Assembly (NCBI GenBank): GCA_030699825.1
Contig: JAUYKV010000037.1
Coordinates: forward strand, 1 to 64,000
Direction of reading: 5' to 3'
DNA: 64,000 nucleotides
Source of the DNA: Pseudomonas sp.
Lineage (GTDB): Bacteria; Pseudomonadota; Gammaproteobacteria; Pseudomonadales; Pseudomonadaceae
The position numbers and the translations under genes were made by a program. Shown in pieces: positions 49,092 to 58,494 of this stretch (positions are counted from its first letter, which is position 1; the number at the start of each line of letters is the position of its first letter). The notes below the pieces were generated by a model. The model was not told the origin of the DNA. It saw nothing but the letters and a program-made list of their open reading frames with translations, and searched no databases.

Positions 49092-50141
49092 TTACAGCCG
49101 TGGGTAATCGATATAACCGACCGGCCCTGCGCCGTAGAAGGTGTGCGGCTGCGGCTCATTCAAAGGGGCGTCCGCGGCGAGGCGGGCGGGCAGGTCCGGG
49201 TTGGCGATAAAGGCGATGCCGAAGGCCACGGCATCGGCCTTGCCGCTCTCCAGCCAGGCGTTGGCCTGCGCCTTGGTGAAGCGCTCGTTGGCGATGAACA
49301 CGCCAGCGAAGGCTTGCTTGAGGCCCGGAGCCAGGCTGTCATCGGCTTCCTGCTCGCGGGCGCAGATAAAGGCGATGCCGCGTTTGCCCAGTTCGCGGGC
49401 AATGTAGGTGAAGGTTTCGGCACGGTTGCTGTCGCCCATGTCGTGGGCGTCTGCGCGCGGCGCCAGGTGCATGCCGACCCGGCCGGCACCCCACACCGAG
49501 ATCACCGCGTCGGTGACTTCCAGCATCAGCCGTGCACGGTTTTCCAGGGAGCCGCCGTAGCGGTCGCTGCGCTGGTTGGTGCTGTCCTGGAGGAACTGGT
49601 CGAGCAGGTAGCCGTTGGCCCCATGGATTTCCACGCCGTCGAAGCCGGCAGCCTTGGCGTTTTCCGCACCCTGGCGATAGGCCTCGACGATATCGGCGAT
49701 TTCCTCGGTTTCCAGGGCGCGAGGGGTGACGTATTCAGTGGTCGGGCGTACCAGGCTGACATGCCCGGCCGGCGCGATGGCACTGGGCGCCACCGGCAGT
49801 TCGCCGTTGAGATAGCTGGGGTGGGAGATGCGCCCGACGTGCCACAGTTGCAGGACGATCTTGCCACCATTGGCATGCACCGCCTTGGTGATATTGCTCC
49901 AGCCGCGCACCTGGTCAGAGGACCAGATGCCGGGTGTGTCCGGGTAGCCGACGCCCATCGGCGTGACCGCGGTGGCCTCGCTGATGATCAGTCCGGCGGA
50001 GGCGCGTTGCACGTAGTACTCGGCCATCAGCGCGTTGGGTACACGGCCCTCGTCGGCGCGGCAGCGGGTCAGGGGCGCCATGATGATGCGGTTGTTCAGT
50101 TCCAGGTCACCGATCTTGATCGGGTCGAAAAGTGTCGGCAT
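49092..50141 (-). CDS. old yellow enzyme family ene-reductase (NemA/XenB-like)
   Basis: The 349-residue FMN-dependent ene-reductase uses NAD(P)H to reduce activated C=C bonds, nitro compounds or N-ethylmaleimide. Motifs are LFDPIKIGDLELNNRIIMAP (FMN barrel start), LQLWHVGRISHP, the substrate-binding His-Asn pair in GFDGVEIHGANGYLLDQFLQ, and RSDRYGGSLENRARL. The ATG at 50141 has GGAG upstream. It lies 62 bases after the ArsR gene on the same strand. Confidence 0.93.
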   Translation of the reverse strand: MPTLFDPIKIGDLELNNRIIMAPLTRCRADEGRVPNALMAEYYVQRASAGLIISEATAVTPMGVGYPDTPGIWSSDQVRGWSNITKAVHANGGKIVLQLWHVGRISHPSYLNGELPVAPSAIAPAGHVSLVRPTTEYVTPRALETEEIADIVEAYRQGAENAKAAGFDGVEIHGANGYLLDQFLQDSTNQRSDRYGGSLENRARLMLEVTDAVISVWGAGRVGMHLAPRADAHDMGDSNRAETFTYIARELGKRGIAFICAREQEADDSLAPGLKQAFAGVFIANERFTKAQANAWLESGKADAVAFGIAFIANPDLPARLAADAPLNEPQPHTFYGAGPVGYIDYPRL

Positions 50142-50203
50142 GGGGTGATTCTCCATCGGCTGTCATGCCCTGAACGTGCGTTCAGGCGCAGGGGTAGGGT
50201 GGG

Positions 50204-50506
50204 TTAAAGTTCGTGACTGATATGGCGCAGAAAGTCCTGGATGGCGTCCTCGTTGCGTTTGAAGAAATGCCACTGGCCGACCTTCTTGCTGGTCACCAGG
50301 CCGGCCCGTTGCAGGGTTGCCAGGTGGGCCGAGACCGTCGATTGCGACAGCCCGGTGCGCTGGTCGATCTTGCCGGCACACACGCCGATCTCCAGCGGGT
50401 GATCCTGGTCGGCGAAATAAGCCTCGGGAGTCTTCAGCCAGTGCAGGATGTCGCGGCGCACCGGGTGGGCCAGGGCTTTGATCACTTCATCGATATCGAT
50501 GGGCAT
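50204..50506 (-). CDS. ArsR-family transcriptional repressor
   Basis: The 100-residue winged-helix protein shows VIKALAHPVRRDILHWLK and a recognition helix in RTGLSQSTVSAHLATLQRAG. There is no classical CxCxxC metal site, only a single Cys (GVCAGK), so it probably senses an electrophile or redox signal rather than a metal. It lies upstream of the OYE gene on the same strand and likely controls it, as similar ArsR-OYE pairs do. The ATG at 50506 is taken as the conserved start. Confidence 0.85.
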   Translation of the reverse strand: MPIDIDEVIKALAHPVRRDILHWLKTPEAYFADQDHPLEIGVCAGKIDQRTGLSQSTVSAHLATLQRAGLVTSKKVGQWHFFKRNEDAIQDFLRHISHEL

Positions 50507-50636
50507 TGGTGTCGTTTCCGGGGGTTGCTGTCGCGCCATATCGCGATGGGGCGAACTGTATATCGGGCTTGGGCGATACACCGATCGTTTACGCCGATAG
50601 TGCTCATCGCCCGCGCTGATGTGTAAGCTCTGGCCT

Positions 50637-51218
50637 ATGAACTACCTCGCCCATCTGCACCTTGGTGGCGACGCGCCGGCGCAACTGCTCGGCAGCCTGT
50701 ATGGCGATTTCGTCAAAGGCCGGCTGGCCGGACAGTGGCCCGCGGATATTGAAGCCGCGATCGTCCTGCATCGGCGCATCGATGCCTTTACCGACAGCCA
50801 CGCGCTGCTGGCCCAGGCCCGTGCGCGCTTCCCCGCCGAGCGGCGACGCTATGCCGGGATCCTCCTGGACCTGTTCTTCGATCATTGCCTGGCGCTCAAC
50901 TGGGCGGATTACGCCGACGAGCCGCTGGCGCAGTTCACCGGGCGGGTGTATCGGGTCTTGGCCGATGAACCGGTTTTGCCCGGGCGCCTGGCCCTGATCG
51001 CGCCGCGCATGGCCGAGCAGGACTGGCTGGGCCGCTACCGCGATTTCGCCGTGCTGGAGCAGGTGATTGCCGGCATGGGTCGGCGTCTGTCACGGCCTGG
51101 CGTGCTGGACGGCAGCCTGCTCGAACTGGAGCGCCTGTATCGGCCGCTGAGCGAGGATTTTCGCCAGTTTTACCCCGAGCTGCTCGAGTTCGCCCGCCAC
51201 TTGCGGGTGGAGCCGTAG
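50637..51218 (+). CDS. acpH: AcpH, acyl-carrier-protein phosphodiesterase
   Basis: The 193-residue HD-like protein begins MNYLAHLHLG, the family start. It has GSLYGDFVKGRL, LHRRIDAFTDSH and ILLDLFFDHCLA with conserved His and Asp residues. AcpH removes 4'-phosphopantetheine from acyl carrier protein. It is divergent from the ArsR gene and followed by a large palindromic repeat. Confidence 0.9.
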   Translation: MNYLAHLHLGGDAPAQLLGSLYGDFVKGRLAGQWPADIEAAIVLHRRIDAFTDSHALLAQARARFPAERRRYAGILLDLFFDHCLALNWADYADEPLAQFTGRVYRVLADEPVLPGRLALIAPRMAEQDWLGRYRDFAVLEQVIAGMGRRLSRPGVLDGSLLELERLYRPLSEDFRQFYPELLEFARHLRVEP

Positions 51219-51300
51219 CCGGGGAACAATCCGGCAACGCCGCAGCATTTCCCCGGGTTGCATCCGGGCTACGATGCTGCAAATGCCGGCGCAACTTGCT

Positions 51301-51506
51301 CGTAGGATGCGTCGGGCCGCGCAGGTTGAGCGCAGCGATACCCATCGATAGTCATACGCCTCGCCGGCCATTCAATGGAGTAGCCCGCATAAGCGCCAGC
51401 GCAATCCGGGAAGGCGTTGGTGCTGGCACCGGACTTACCGGATTCGCCACAAATCGCGGTGATGGGTATCGCTTCGCTCAGTCTGCGCGGCCCGCCCCAT
51501 CCTACG
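51301..51506. repeat. repeat family D copy 3 with a family C copy nested inside
   Basis: Outer arms CGTAGGATGCGTCGGGCCGC (from 51301) and GCGGCCCGCCCCATCCTACG (to 51506) continue inward through GAGCG-AGCGATACCCATC and GATGGGTATCGCT. Between them TAGCCCGCATAAGC and CGCAATCCGG (about 51373-51398) belong to family C. Confidence 0.7.
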
Positions 51507-51514
51507 GGGTTCTC

Positions 51515-54232
51515 TCAGCCCAGCGCATGAGGATGCAGGTGAAAGCGGCGGATCACCGCCTTCTCCAACTCCGCCACGCTGAACAGCAGCAAACCGGCCA
51601 GCACTACGCGCAGCCATTCGGCGCCGCTCAGTGCGGTGGAGCCGAATATCTGCTGCATGGGCGCTGCGTAGGTGAACAACAGCTGCAGCGCCAGGCACAC
51701 GGCGATGGCCAGCAGCACCTTGGGGTTGCCGAGCAAGCCTTCGCGATTGAGTACCGAGGCGAAGATATGCCGGCTGTTCAGCAGGTAGAACATCTCGCAC
51801 ATCACCACGGTGTTGACGGCCATGGTGCGCGCGCCCTCCAGGCTGTTGCCGTGCTGCAGTTCCCAGAGAAACAGGCCGAGGGCGCCGCCCATCATCAGCA
51901 GCGAGACCATCAGCACGCGCCAGACGAAGAAGCTGGTGAGTAGCGGCTCGGCTGGCGGGCGTGGTGGCCGAATCATCAGGCCTTGCTCGGACGGTTCGAA
52001 AGCCAGGGCGAGGGCCAGGGTGATGGAGGTGACCATGTTGATCCACAGCACCTGGGCCGGGGTCAGCGGCAGATTGAGCTGGAACAGGATGGCGGCGATC
52101 ACGATCAGGGCTTCGCCGCCATTGGTCGGCAGGACGAACAGGATGAATTTCTTCAGGTTGTCGTAGATCGCCCGGCCTTCGCGCACGGCCCCGGCGATGG
52201 TGGCGAAGTTGTCGTCGGTGAGGACCATTGCCGCCGCTTCCTTGGCCGCCTCGGTGCCTTTGTGGCCCATCGCCACGCCGACATCCGCGCGCTTCAGTGC
52301 CGGCGCATCGTTGACCCCGTCCCCGGTCATCGCCACCACTTCGCCGCTGGCCTGCATGGCCTGCACCAGGCGCAGTTTGTGTTCCGGGCTGGCGCGGGCG
52401 AACACCTCGATGCCGGGTAGCAACTCGCGCAGGCTACGTTCGTCGAGCAGTTCGATTTCGGCACCGGTCAGTGCCGGCCGGCCGACCCCGATGCCCAGTT
52501 GCGCACCGATGGCTCGGGCGGTTTCGACATGATCGCCGGTGATCATCTTCACCGCGATGCCGGCGCTGCGGCATTCGGCCACCGCGGCGATGGCCTCTGC
52601 GCGTGGCGGGTCGATGATGCCGAACAGCGCCAGCAGGGTGAAACCCTGTTCCACATCGGCGAAGCTCAGGCTGCGTTGTTCGGCAGCGGCCGGGCGACTG
52701 GCGATGGCCAGCAGGCGCAAGCCGTGGGCGGCCAGGTCAGTGGCCTGGCGCCGCCAGTAGTCCGCATCGAGCGGCTGGTCGCCGTCGCCAGTGCGTTGCT
52801 GGCTGCACATCTCCAGCAGTCGCTCGGGGGCGCCCTTGAGGTAGATCAGCCCATGACCGCCATGGTCATGGTGCAGGGTGGCCATGAAACGGTGTTCCGA
52901 CTCGAAGGGAATGGCGTCGCTGCGCGGCAGCTCGGCCTGCGTCTCCAGCGCGGCGAGGCCGGTTTTCAGGGCCAGGGTGGCGAGTGCGCCTTCGGTCGGG
53001 TCGCCGTGCAGCAGCCAGTTGCCGGCGGCGTCTTCCTCCAGCCGGGCATCGTTGCACAACAGCGCCGCGCGGCCGATCTCGAGCAGGGCCCGATCGATCT
53101 CCAGGGGCGCGCCAGCGAGATGAAAGCCTCCGGCGGGCGCGTAACCGACACCGCTGACGTCAATGATTCGATCGGCGCAGACCAGCCGTTGCACGGTCAT
53201 CTCGTTGCGGGTCAGGGTGCCGGTCTTGTCCGTGCAGATCACGGTGACGGAGCCTAGGGTTTCCACCGCCGGCAAGCGCCGCACAATGGCGTTTTGCCGG
53301 GCCATGCGCTGCACGCCGAGGGCCAGAATTACCGTCATGATCGCCGGCAATCCTTCGGGGATCGCCGCGACGGTCAGCGCCACCACCATCATGAACATCT
53401 GCTCCGGATCCTGCTCGCGCCACAGGGTGCCGAGGGCGAAGGTGGCGATCGCCAGGATCAGCAGGGCCACGCTCAGCCAGCGGCTGAAGCCGTCGATCTG
53501 CCGCAGCAGCGGGGTGGTCAGAGGCTGCACCTGTTGCAGCATGCTGCCGATACGTCCCAGTTCGGTGGCACTGCCGGTGGCCACCACCAGGCCGAGGGCC
53601 TGGCCGCTGCTGACCAGGGTGCCGGAGTAGGCGATGCCGCGGCGGTCGCCGAGCACGGCGTCGGCGGCCACGCGGGCGATGGATTTTTCCACCGGCACCG
53701 ACTCGCCGGTCAGCGCCGCTTCCTCGACGACGAAGTTCTTCACCGTGAGCAGGCGCAGGTCGGCGGGCACCTTGTCCCCGGAAACCAGGGCGACGATATC
53801 GCCGGGCACCAGCTGTTCGGCGGGAATTTCCCGGCGTTCGCCATCGCGCAGGACCATGGCATGCAGCGACAGCATGTCGCGAATGGCATCCAGGGCGTGC
53901 TCGGCCTTGCCCTCCTGAATGAAGCCGATCAGTGCATTGATCATCACCACGACGAGAATCACCGCGGTATCCACCCAGTGCCCGAGCAGGGCGGTGACCG
54001 CCGCCGCGGCGATCATCATGTACAGCAGCAGGTTGTGAAATTGCAGCAGCAGGCGCAACAGCGGGCCGCGGCGCCTGGGCGGCGGCAGGCGATTGGCCCC
54101 AAAGCGTTGCAGGCGGCTGGCGATCTCGCCCTCGGCGAGGCCCGCCGGGGTGCTGTGCAGACTGTCGAGAGCCTGTTGCGTATCGAGGGCGTGCCAGTCC
54201 GTTGCGGCGTGAACGGGTTGCTGGGTGTCCAT
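51515..54232 (-). CDS. P2-type cation-transporting ATPase
   Basis: The 905-residue P-type ATPase has an N-terminal cation-ATPase domain, about ten membrane helices, TGES (actuator), PEGLPAIMTVILALG (ion site, calcium-pump style), phosphorylation motif DKTGTLTRNE (about residue 335), KGAPERLLEM (nucleotide binding) and MTGDGVNDAPALK. PEGLP and the overall form place it with PacL/SERCA-like pumps; calcium, manganese or sodium/potassium are possible ions. It is divergent from the Usp gene across an Anr-like box, which suggests low-oxygen expression. Confidence 0.92.
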   Translation of the reverse strand: MDTQQPVHAATDWHALDTQQALDSLHSTPAGLAEGEIASRLQRFGANRLPPPRRRGPLLRLLLQFHNLLLYMMIAAAAVTALLGHWVDTAVILVVVMINALIGFIQEGKAEHALDAIRDMLSLHAMVLRDGERREIPAEQLVPGDIVALVSGDKVPADLRLLTVKNFVVEEAALTGESVPVEKSIARVAADAVLGDRRGIAYSGTLVSSGQALGLVVATGSATELGRIGSMLQQVQPLTTPLLRQIDGFSRWLSVALLILAIATFALGTLWREQDPEQMFMMVVALTVAAIPEGLPAIMTVILALGVQRMARQNAIVRRLPAVETLGSVTVICTDKTGTLTRNEMTVQRLVCADRIIDVSGVGYAPAGGFHLAGAPLEIDRALLEIGRAALLCNDARLEEDAAGNWLLHGDPTEGALATLALKTGLAALETQAELPRSDAIPFESEHRFMATLHHDHGGHGLIYLKGAPERLLEMCSQQRTGDGDQPLDADYWRRQATDLAAHGLRLLAIASRPAAAEQRSLSFADVEQGFTLLALFGIIDPPRAEAIAAVAECRSAGIAVKMITGDHVETARAIGAQLGIGVGRPALTGAEIELLDERSLRELLPGIEVFARASPEHKLRLVQAMQASGEVVAMTGDGVNDAPALKRADVGVAMGHKGTEAAKEAAAMVLTDDNFATIAGAVREGRAIYDNLKKFILFVLPTNGGEALIVIAAILFQLNLPLTPAQVLWINMVTSITLALALAFEPSEQGLMIRPPRPPAEPLLTSFFVWRVLMVSLLMMGGALGLFLWELQHGNSLEGARTMAVNTVVMCEMFYLLNSRHIFASVLNREGLLGNPKVLLAIAVCLALQLLFTYAAPMQQIFGSTALSGAEWLRVVLAGLLLFSVAELEKAVIRRFHLHPHALG

Positions 54233-54288
54233 TCAGCCATCTCCATAATTGCACTGTGGGCACAGTAGCCTCATTCACGGGGCATGCG

Positions 54289-54302
54289 CTGATCTGCATC
54301 AA
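54289..54302. promoter_or_regulatory. Anr/FNR-type box between the ATPase and usp genes
   Basis: CTGAT-CTGC-ATCAA matches the Anr consensus TTGAT-N4-ATCAA at nine of ten bases. It lies 63 bases before the usp ATG and 57 bases before the ATPase start. In P. aeruginosa the orthologous usp gene (PA4352) is known to be Anr-dependent. Confidence 0.7.
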
Positions 54303-54364
54303 AACTGCCGGGCATGTTTTGCGGTCGAATGTTCAGACACGCACAGCCTGGCACGGTGAACGAG

Positions 54365-55213
54365 ATGATCAAGCTACTGGTGGCGACCGATCTTTCCCAG
54401 CGTTCGGCGCATGCCGTCCAGCGTGCCGCCCGGTTGATCGAAAAGCAGGGTGGCGGCGACTGGACCCTGGTTCATGTGGTCGACGACGAGGCGCCGCAGG
54501 ACTTCGTCGCCGAGCATGTGCAACGGGTCGAGCGCTTGCTCGACGAGCAGGCGCAGCAACTGGCCGTCCAGACCGGCAGCCGGCCGCGGGTGCTGGTGAG
54601 CAGCGGCGCGGTCGAATCGATCATCTTCGAGGCGTGCCTGGGCATGGATGCCGACCTGCTGGTGGTCGGCTGCCACCGCAAGACGCCGCTACGCGACTTC
54701 TTTCTGGGCACCAGTGTGGAGCGCCTGATCCGTGGCAGTCACTTGCCGGTACTGCGCGTCGCGCAACCGGCCGCTGCCGATTACCGGCATGCCTTGGCGG
54801 CGCTGGATCTGTCGCCCGGCGCCGTGCAGGCCATGACCAGTGCACAGCGGCTGGGCCTGCTCGATCCGCAGCAGTGTACGGTGCTGCATGCCCTGGAACC
54901 CTTTCCCATGGGCGTGTTGACGGAGGCGACGATCGATCATCACTTGCTCGAGACCCAGGCCAAGGAGGCCTTGTTGAGCCTGCTTGGCAACCTGCATGAC
55001 GCCGGTTTGACCCTGCCCGAAGGCTGCGTACGGGTGCGCGAAGGTGATCCCCGGCAGGTGGTTGCCCAGGAGTTGCAGGAGGTACAAGCCGACCTGCTGG
55101 TGATCGCCACCCATGGGCGCAAGGGGCTGCCGCGCTTGCTGCTTGGCAGCGTCGCCGCGACGCTGCTGGCCGAGTTGCCGTGCGACATTCTCTGCGTGCC
55201 GCCACGGGGGTGA
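54365..55213 (+). CDS. tandem universal stress protein
   Basis: The 282-residue protein has two Usp domains, about 1-140 (KLLVATDLSQRSAHAVQRAA, then LLVVGCHRKTPLRDFFLGTS) and 150-282 (DLLVIATHGRKGLPRLLLGS). The G-2x-G-9x-G(S/T) ATP-binding motif is best kept in the second. Tandem Usp proteins support survival under oxygen limitation in Pseudomonas. The ATG at 54365 is preferred, though its ribosome site is weak; a GTG at 54356 is possible. Confidence 0.9.
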   Translation: MIKLLVATDLSQRSAHAVQRAARLIEKQGGGDWTLVHVVDDEAPQDFVAEHVQRVERLLDEQAQQLAVQTGSRPRVLVSSGAVESIIFEACLGMDADLLVVGCHRKTPLRDFFLGTSVERLIRGSHLPVLRVAQPAAADYRHALAALDLSPGAVQAMTSAQRLGLLDPQQCTVLHALEPFPMGVLTEATIDHHLLETQAKEALLSLLGNLHDAGLTLPEGCVRVREGDPRQVVAQELQEVQADLLVIATHGRKGLPRLLLGSVAATLLAELPCDILCVPPRG

Positions 55214-55243
55214 GAGCTTGTGAAAAACTCTGGCTACAGCGCA

Positions 55244-55278
55244 ATGCCGTTCACTTCAGCCAGGTGAACGGCATTTTT
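55244..55278 (+). terminator. rho-independent terminator of usp
   Basis: Perfect 11-base arms ATGCCGTTCAC (55244-55254) and GTGAACGGCAT (55264-55274) with a nine-base loop, followed by a T run (55274-55278). Confidence 0.85.
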
Positions 55279-55349
55279 GTAGCCCGGATAAGCGCAGCGC
55301 CATCCGGGGCGCCGCAATCCCGGATTGCGCCAAGGCTTATTCGGGCTAC
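55279..55349. repeat. repeat family C copy 4
   Basis: Outer arms GTAGCCCGGATAAGC (55279-55293) and GCTTATTCGGGCTAC (55335-55349) with one wobble pair, and inner ATCCGGGGCG/CGCAATCCCGGAT text. It begins directly after the usp terminator. Confidence 0.75.
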
Positions 55350-55523
55350 CAGGCCTCGCTTTTGTAGATTGGACATGGCGAAGGCATGTCCACCCTGCGA
55401 TGTCATAGGCCTTGCGCAGGACATAGAGTCTACGTTCTCTGGGCTTGCGCGCGACAAACGACCCTGGATATCCCTTGACTGAACAGCATTGCCCGCTCCA
55501 GCGCTGGGTTATTCACAACTGAT

Positions 55524-56294
55524 TCACGCGGCCCGGGCTTGAGTCTCGCTGTCCACGGCCAGGGCGCTGGCCACGGCGGCGTGGGCGCGGCGTGCCAGTT
55601 GGTTGCGATTCTGCGCGGTGCTGGCAATCGGTTGCAGCAGGCGGATCTGCACGTCGATAGGGTCACTGGCGAGCAGGCGCAACAGGTGCGAGAGCATGTC
55701 GTCGTCACCGATAAAGGGCGTGATCATGCAGGGCTGGCCGTCGCGCAGGTAGCGGATGGCGACCGGTTGCAGCGCCACCCCGGACTCGATGGCGCTGCTC
55801 AGCAGGCGGCCGTGGAAGGTGCGCAGGACCTGGCCGTCGGTGGTGGTGCCTTCCGGGAAGATCAGCACGGGCCGGCCTTGTCCCAGATGGTGGCCGAGTT
55901 GCTGGTTGAGCAGGCTGCTGTCGCCCGCGCCGCGGCGGATAAACAAGGTGCCGGCCTGGTGTGCCAGCCAGCCGGCCAGCGGCCAGGAACGCACCTCGGC
56001 CTTGGACAGGAACGACAGCGGGGCGAGCATGCCGAGCAGCGGAATATCGGTCCAGGAGATGTGGTTGCTGACCCACAGCATCGGCTCCTGCGGCAACTCG
56101 CCGTGCACGCTCAGGCGGAACGGCAGGGCATTGCTCATGCGTGCGAAGAACCAGCGACTCATGCGCCGACGCAGGCCCATCAGGTCACGGCGCAGCAAAC
56201 GCTCCAGCAGATTCACCCCCCCGGCCAGCAGGGTGACCAGGCCGATGATGGCGAGTAAACGCAGGAGACGCAGATATAAACGTAGTTTCGCCAT
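55524..56294 (-). CDS. olsA: OlsA-like lyso-ornithine lipid O-acyltransferase
   Basis: The 256-residue PlsC-type 1-acyl-sn-glycerol acyltransferase has an N-terminal helix (LRLLRLLAIIGLVTLLAGGV), catalytic motif NHISWTDIP (HX4D), FIRRGAG and FPEGTTTDG. Next to OlsB it most likely adds the second acyl chain to lyso-ornithine lipid, a phosphorus-free membrane lipid. A role in phosphatidic acid synthesis is the alternative. GGAG lies before the ATG at 56294. Confidence 0.85.
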   Translation of the reverse strand: MAKLRLYLRLLRLLAIIGLVTLLAGGVNLLERLLRRDLMGLRRRMSRWFFARMSNALPFRLSVHGELPQEPMLWVSNHISWTDIPLLGMLAPLSFLSKAEVRSWPLAGWLAHQAGTLFIRRGAGDSSLLNQQLGHHLGQGRPVLIFPEGTTTDGQVLRTFHGRLLSSAIESGVALQPVAIRYLRDGQPCMITPFIGDDDMLSHLLRLLASDPIDVQIRLLQPIASTAQNRNQLARRAHAAVASALAVDSETQARAA

Positions 56295-56691
56295 GAATGA
56301 CTCCGGGGGTGAAGCGAGTGCCGGCATGTCTACCGGTTCCCGGGACTCGCTGCAAGTCTGCAATGCATCTGTAGGAGCGGCCACCGCGTTTTCGACGGAG
56401 CGCTTTCGCGCAGTGAACTGGGGCACTCAAGGATCAAGACCGTAGGATGGGTTAGGCGCACGCAAATTGACCTGCTGCCAGCAGAACAAACGCGCCGTAA
56501 CCCATCATCGATATTCGACCTGCCAGCGGGTACAGGCATAGATCGCCCGATGGGTATCGCTACGCTCAACGCCATCCTACGGTTTTTGACTCCTACTAGA
56601 CTTTATGAAGGTTTAAATTTCTATATAAAACAAGGTATTACTTTTAGTCTGAGCAGCGCGGCCGGGCGGCGCTCCTACCCGCTAAGTCGCT
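56295..56691. other. gap between olsB and olsA
   Basis: The 397-base gap separates two genes of one pathway. It holds a family D palindrome at 56440-56583 and an A+T-rich patch at 56584-56652 that may include a promoter for olsA. No gene is seen. Confidence 0.5.
56440..56583. repeat. repeat family D copy 4
   Basis: Outer arms CCGTAGGATGG (56440-56450) and GCCATCCTACGG (56571-56582), with inner CGCCGTAACCCATC and GATGGGTATCGCTACGC blocks as in the other copies. Confidence 0.65.
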
Positions 56692-57450
56692 TCAGACCGC
56701 CGCCTTGAAGTGGCGGGCGTAGCGCGGGCAGAGTTCGTCGCGCTTGAGCAGGATGAACACATCGGCCACCTGAAAGTCCGGGTCCCAGCAAGGTTCGCCG
56801 CAGATCTTCGCGCCCAGGCGCATGTAGGCCTTGAGCAGCGGCGGCAGCTCGGCGATGACGTTGCTCGGCACCTCCAGGGCCGGCAGCGGCGTCTTCGGCT
56901 CGGCCCGCAGGTGTTCGGTGCACAGGTAGCGTTCGCGCAGGCGCTGCATGATCGCCTGGGCCTGGATGCCGCCGTCCTGCATGGAGATGCTGGCGCAGCC
57001 CATCAGGTAGCGGTAATCGCCCTGGTTGAGGACTTCGGCCAGCTCGCCCCAGAGCACGGCGATGGTGGCGCCGTTGCGGTAGGCGCTGTCGACGCAGGTG
57101 CGGCCGATTTCCAGCACCGGGCCTTGCAGGTGCGGCAGGCCGTGCAGGCTGAACTCCTCTTCGCTGTAGAACCGTCCGAGGCCGGCGGCAGCCTGATGAT
57201 CGAGCAGACGGGTGGTGGCCACCAGCAGGCCGCTGTTCAGGTCACGCACGCCGATGTGCTGGCAGTGAATGTCGTAGTCATCCATGTCCAGGCCGAACTC
57301 GGCACCCTTGAGCTTGGCATCGAATTCGGCGCTGAACACGCGAAAGCGCAGGGCCTGGGCTTCACGCAGGGCAGCGGGGCCGACTAGACGCTCGGCTTGC
57401 AAGCGACGTGCTGGGGTGGTGCGGTCGCGGGTGATTGCCATCTGGGTCAT
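56692..57450 (-). CDS. olsB: OlsB, L-ornithine N-alpha-acyltransferase
   Basis: The 252-residue GNAT-like enzyme transfers a 3-hydroxyacyl group from acyl carrier protein to ornithine, the first step of ornithine lipid synthesis. It shows [57 protein letters not shown] and [19 protein letters not shown]. Ornithine lipids replace phospholipids when phosphate is low. It lies upstream of olsA on the same strand, as in P. aeruginosa PA4350-PA4351. Confidence 0.9.
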   Translation of the reverse strand: MTQMAITRDRTTPARRLQAERLVGPAALREAQALRFRVFSAEFDAKLKGAEFGLDMDDYDIHCQHIGVRDLNSGLLVATTRLLDHQAAAGLGRFYSEEEFSLHGLPHLQGPVLEIGRTCVDSAYRNGATIAVLWGELAEVLNQGDYRYLMGCASISMQDGGIQAQAIMQRLRERYLCTEHLRAEPKTPLPALEVPSNVIAELPPLLKAYMRLGAKICGEPCWDPDFQVADVFILLKRDELCPRYARHFKAAV

Positions 57451-57603
57451 GCCGTCATCTCCGTTGGCCGGCTTTTTTGCCTTGCAGCCGGTCGATCTTG
57501 TTGGGCAATCTCAGGCTAGGTAGCGGCGGTGTCACCCCTGTGACGTTTTGGTGATGCTTGTGTGACTGCAGCTTGCGGCTCCATCTCGGTCGAAGTGCGG
57601 CGT

Positions 57604-58494
57604 ATGCCCTGGCAACTCCTGCTGCAACCCCGCCAACGCCTGCCGGCTGCCAGCAGCCTGGAGGCCTGGTATGCCGCGCTGCTGGCGCGGCTGGGCACGC
57701 CGTCGCCATTCGAGCTGGCGGTGCTCGGCGGGCGTTTGGCGGCTACCCCGGGGCTGGCTTTCCTCGCCGGTTATCAAGGCGCGCTGCGGGCGCTCTGGCC
57801 TAGCGCGCCCTGGTCGCTGGGCGCGCTCTGCGTCACCGAGCACAAAAGCGTGCGCCCGGCGGATATGCAGACCCGCCTGAGCGGCCTGCTGCTGCACGGG
57901 CGCAAGGATTTCGTCACGGCAGGCGATGCCGCCGACTGGTTGCTGGTCGCCGCCCGTGAAGAGCCGCCGGCGCAACCGGTGCGTCTGGCCCTGGGCGTGG
58001 TGCGCAATGGCGATCCCGGGGTGCGCATCGAGGTGCTGCCGAGCTTGCCGCTGATGCCCGATATCGGCCACGCCCGCCTGCATCTGGCTGGCGCCCACTG
58101 CGAGCGCCTGGCCGGCGATGGCTGGGACGACTACGTGAAGCCGTTTCGCAGCATCGAGGACCTGCACGTCCTCAGCGCCGTGGGCGCCTGGCTGTATGGC
58201 GTGGGGCAGGACTCGAACTGGCCGCAGGCATTGCAGTTGCGCCTGCTCGGCCTGCTCGCCGGCTGCGCCGAAGTGGCCCGGCAAGGCCCGGCGCAGCCCG
58301 CCACCCACCTGCTGCTGGCCGGACTGTTCGCCCAGTTCGCCGCACTCGACGCCGAGTTGCCCGCGGCCTTCGCCGCCGGGCCGGCGGACTGGGCCGACTT
58401 GTGGCAACGCGACCGCGGCCTGTTGGCGCTTGCCGCCTCCGCCCGAGGCAAACGCCTGGCCAAAGCCCAGGCCGCCTTGGGCCTGCAGCCGTAG
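57604..58494 (+). CDS. acyl-CoA dehydrogenase-like protein lacking parts of the family
   Basis: The 296-residue protein resembles the middle and C-terminal parts of acyl-CoA dehydrogenases: SGLLLHGRKDFVTAGDAADW, VRLALGVVRNGDPGVRIEVL and PLMPDIGHARLHLAGA correspond to the beta domain that contacts FAD and substrate. Normal family members have about 380 residues with a longer N-terminal helical domain; no clear catalytic Glu could be placed. It may be a degenerate or specialised flavoprotein. The ATG at 57604 begins MPWQLLLQP; an upstream start at 57562 is less likely. Confidence 0.65.
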   Translation: MPWQLLLQPRQRLPAASSLEAWYAALLARLGTPSPFELAVLGGRLAATPGLAFLAGYQGALRALWPSAPWSLGALCVTEHKSVRPADMQTRLSGLLLHGRKDFVTAGDAADWLLVAAREEPPAQPVRLALGVVRNGDPGVRIEVLPSLPLMPDIGHARLHLAGAHCERLAGDGWDDYVKPFRSIEDLHVLSAVGAWLYGVGQDSNWPQALQLRLLGLLAGCAEVARQGPAQPATHLLLAGLFAQFAALDAELPAAFAAGPADWADLWQRDRGLLALAASARGKRLAKAQAALGLQP

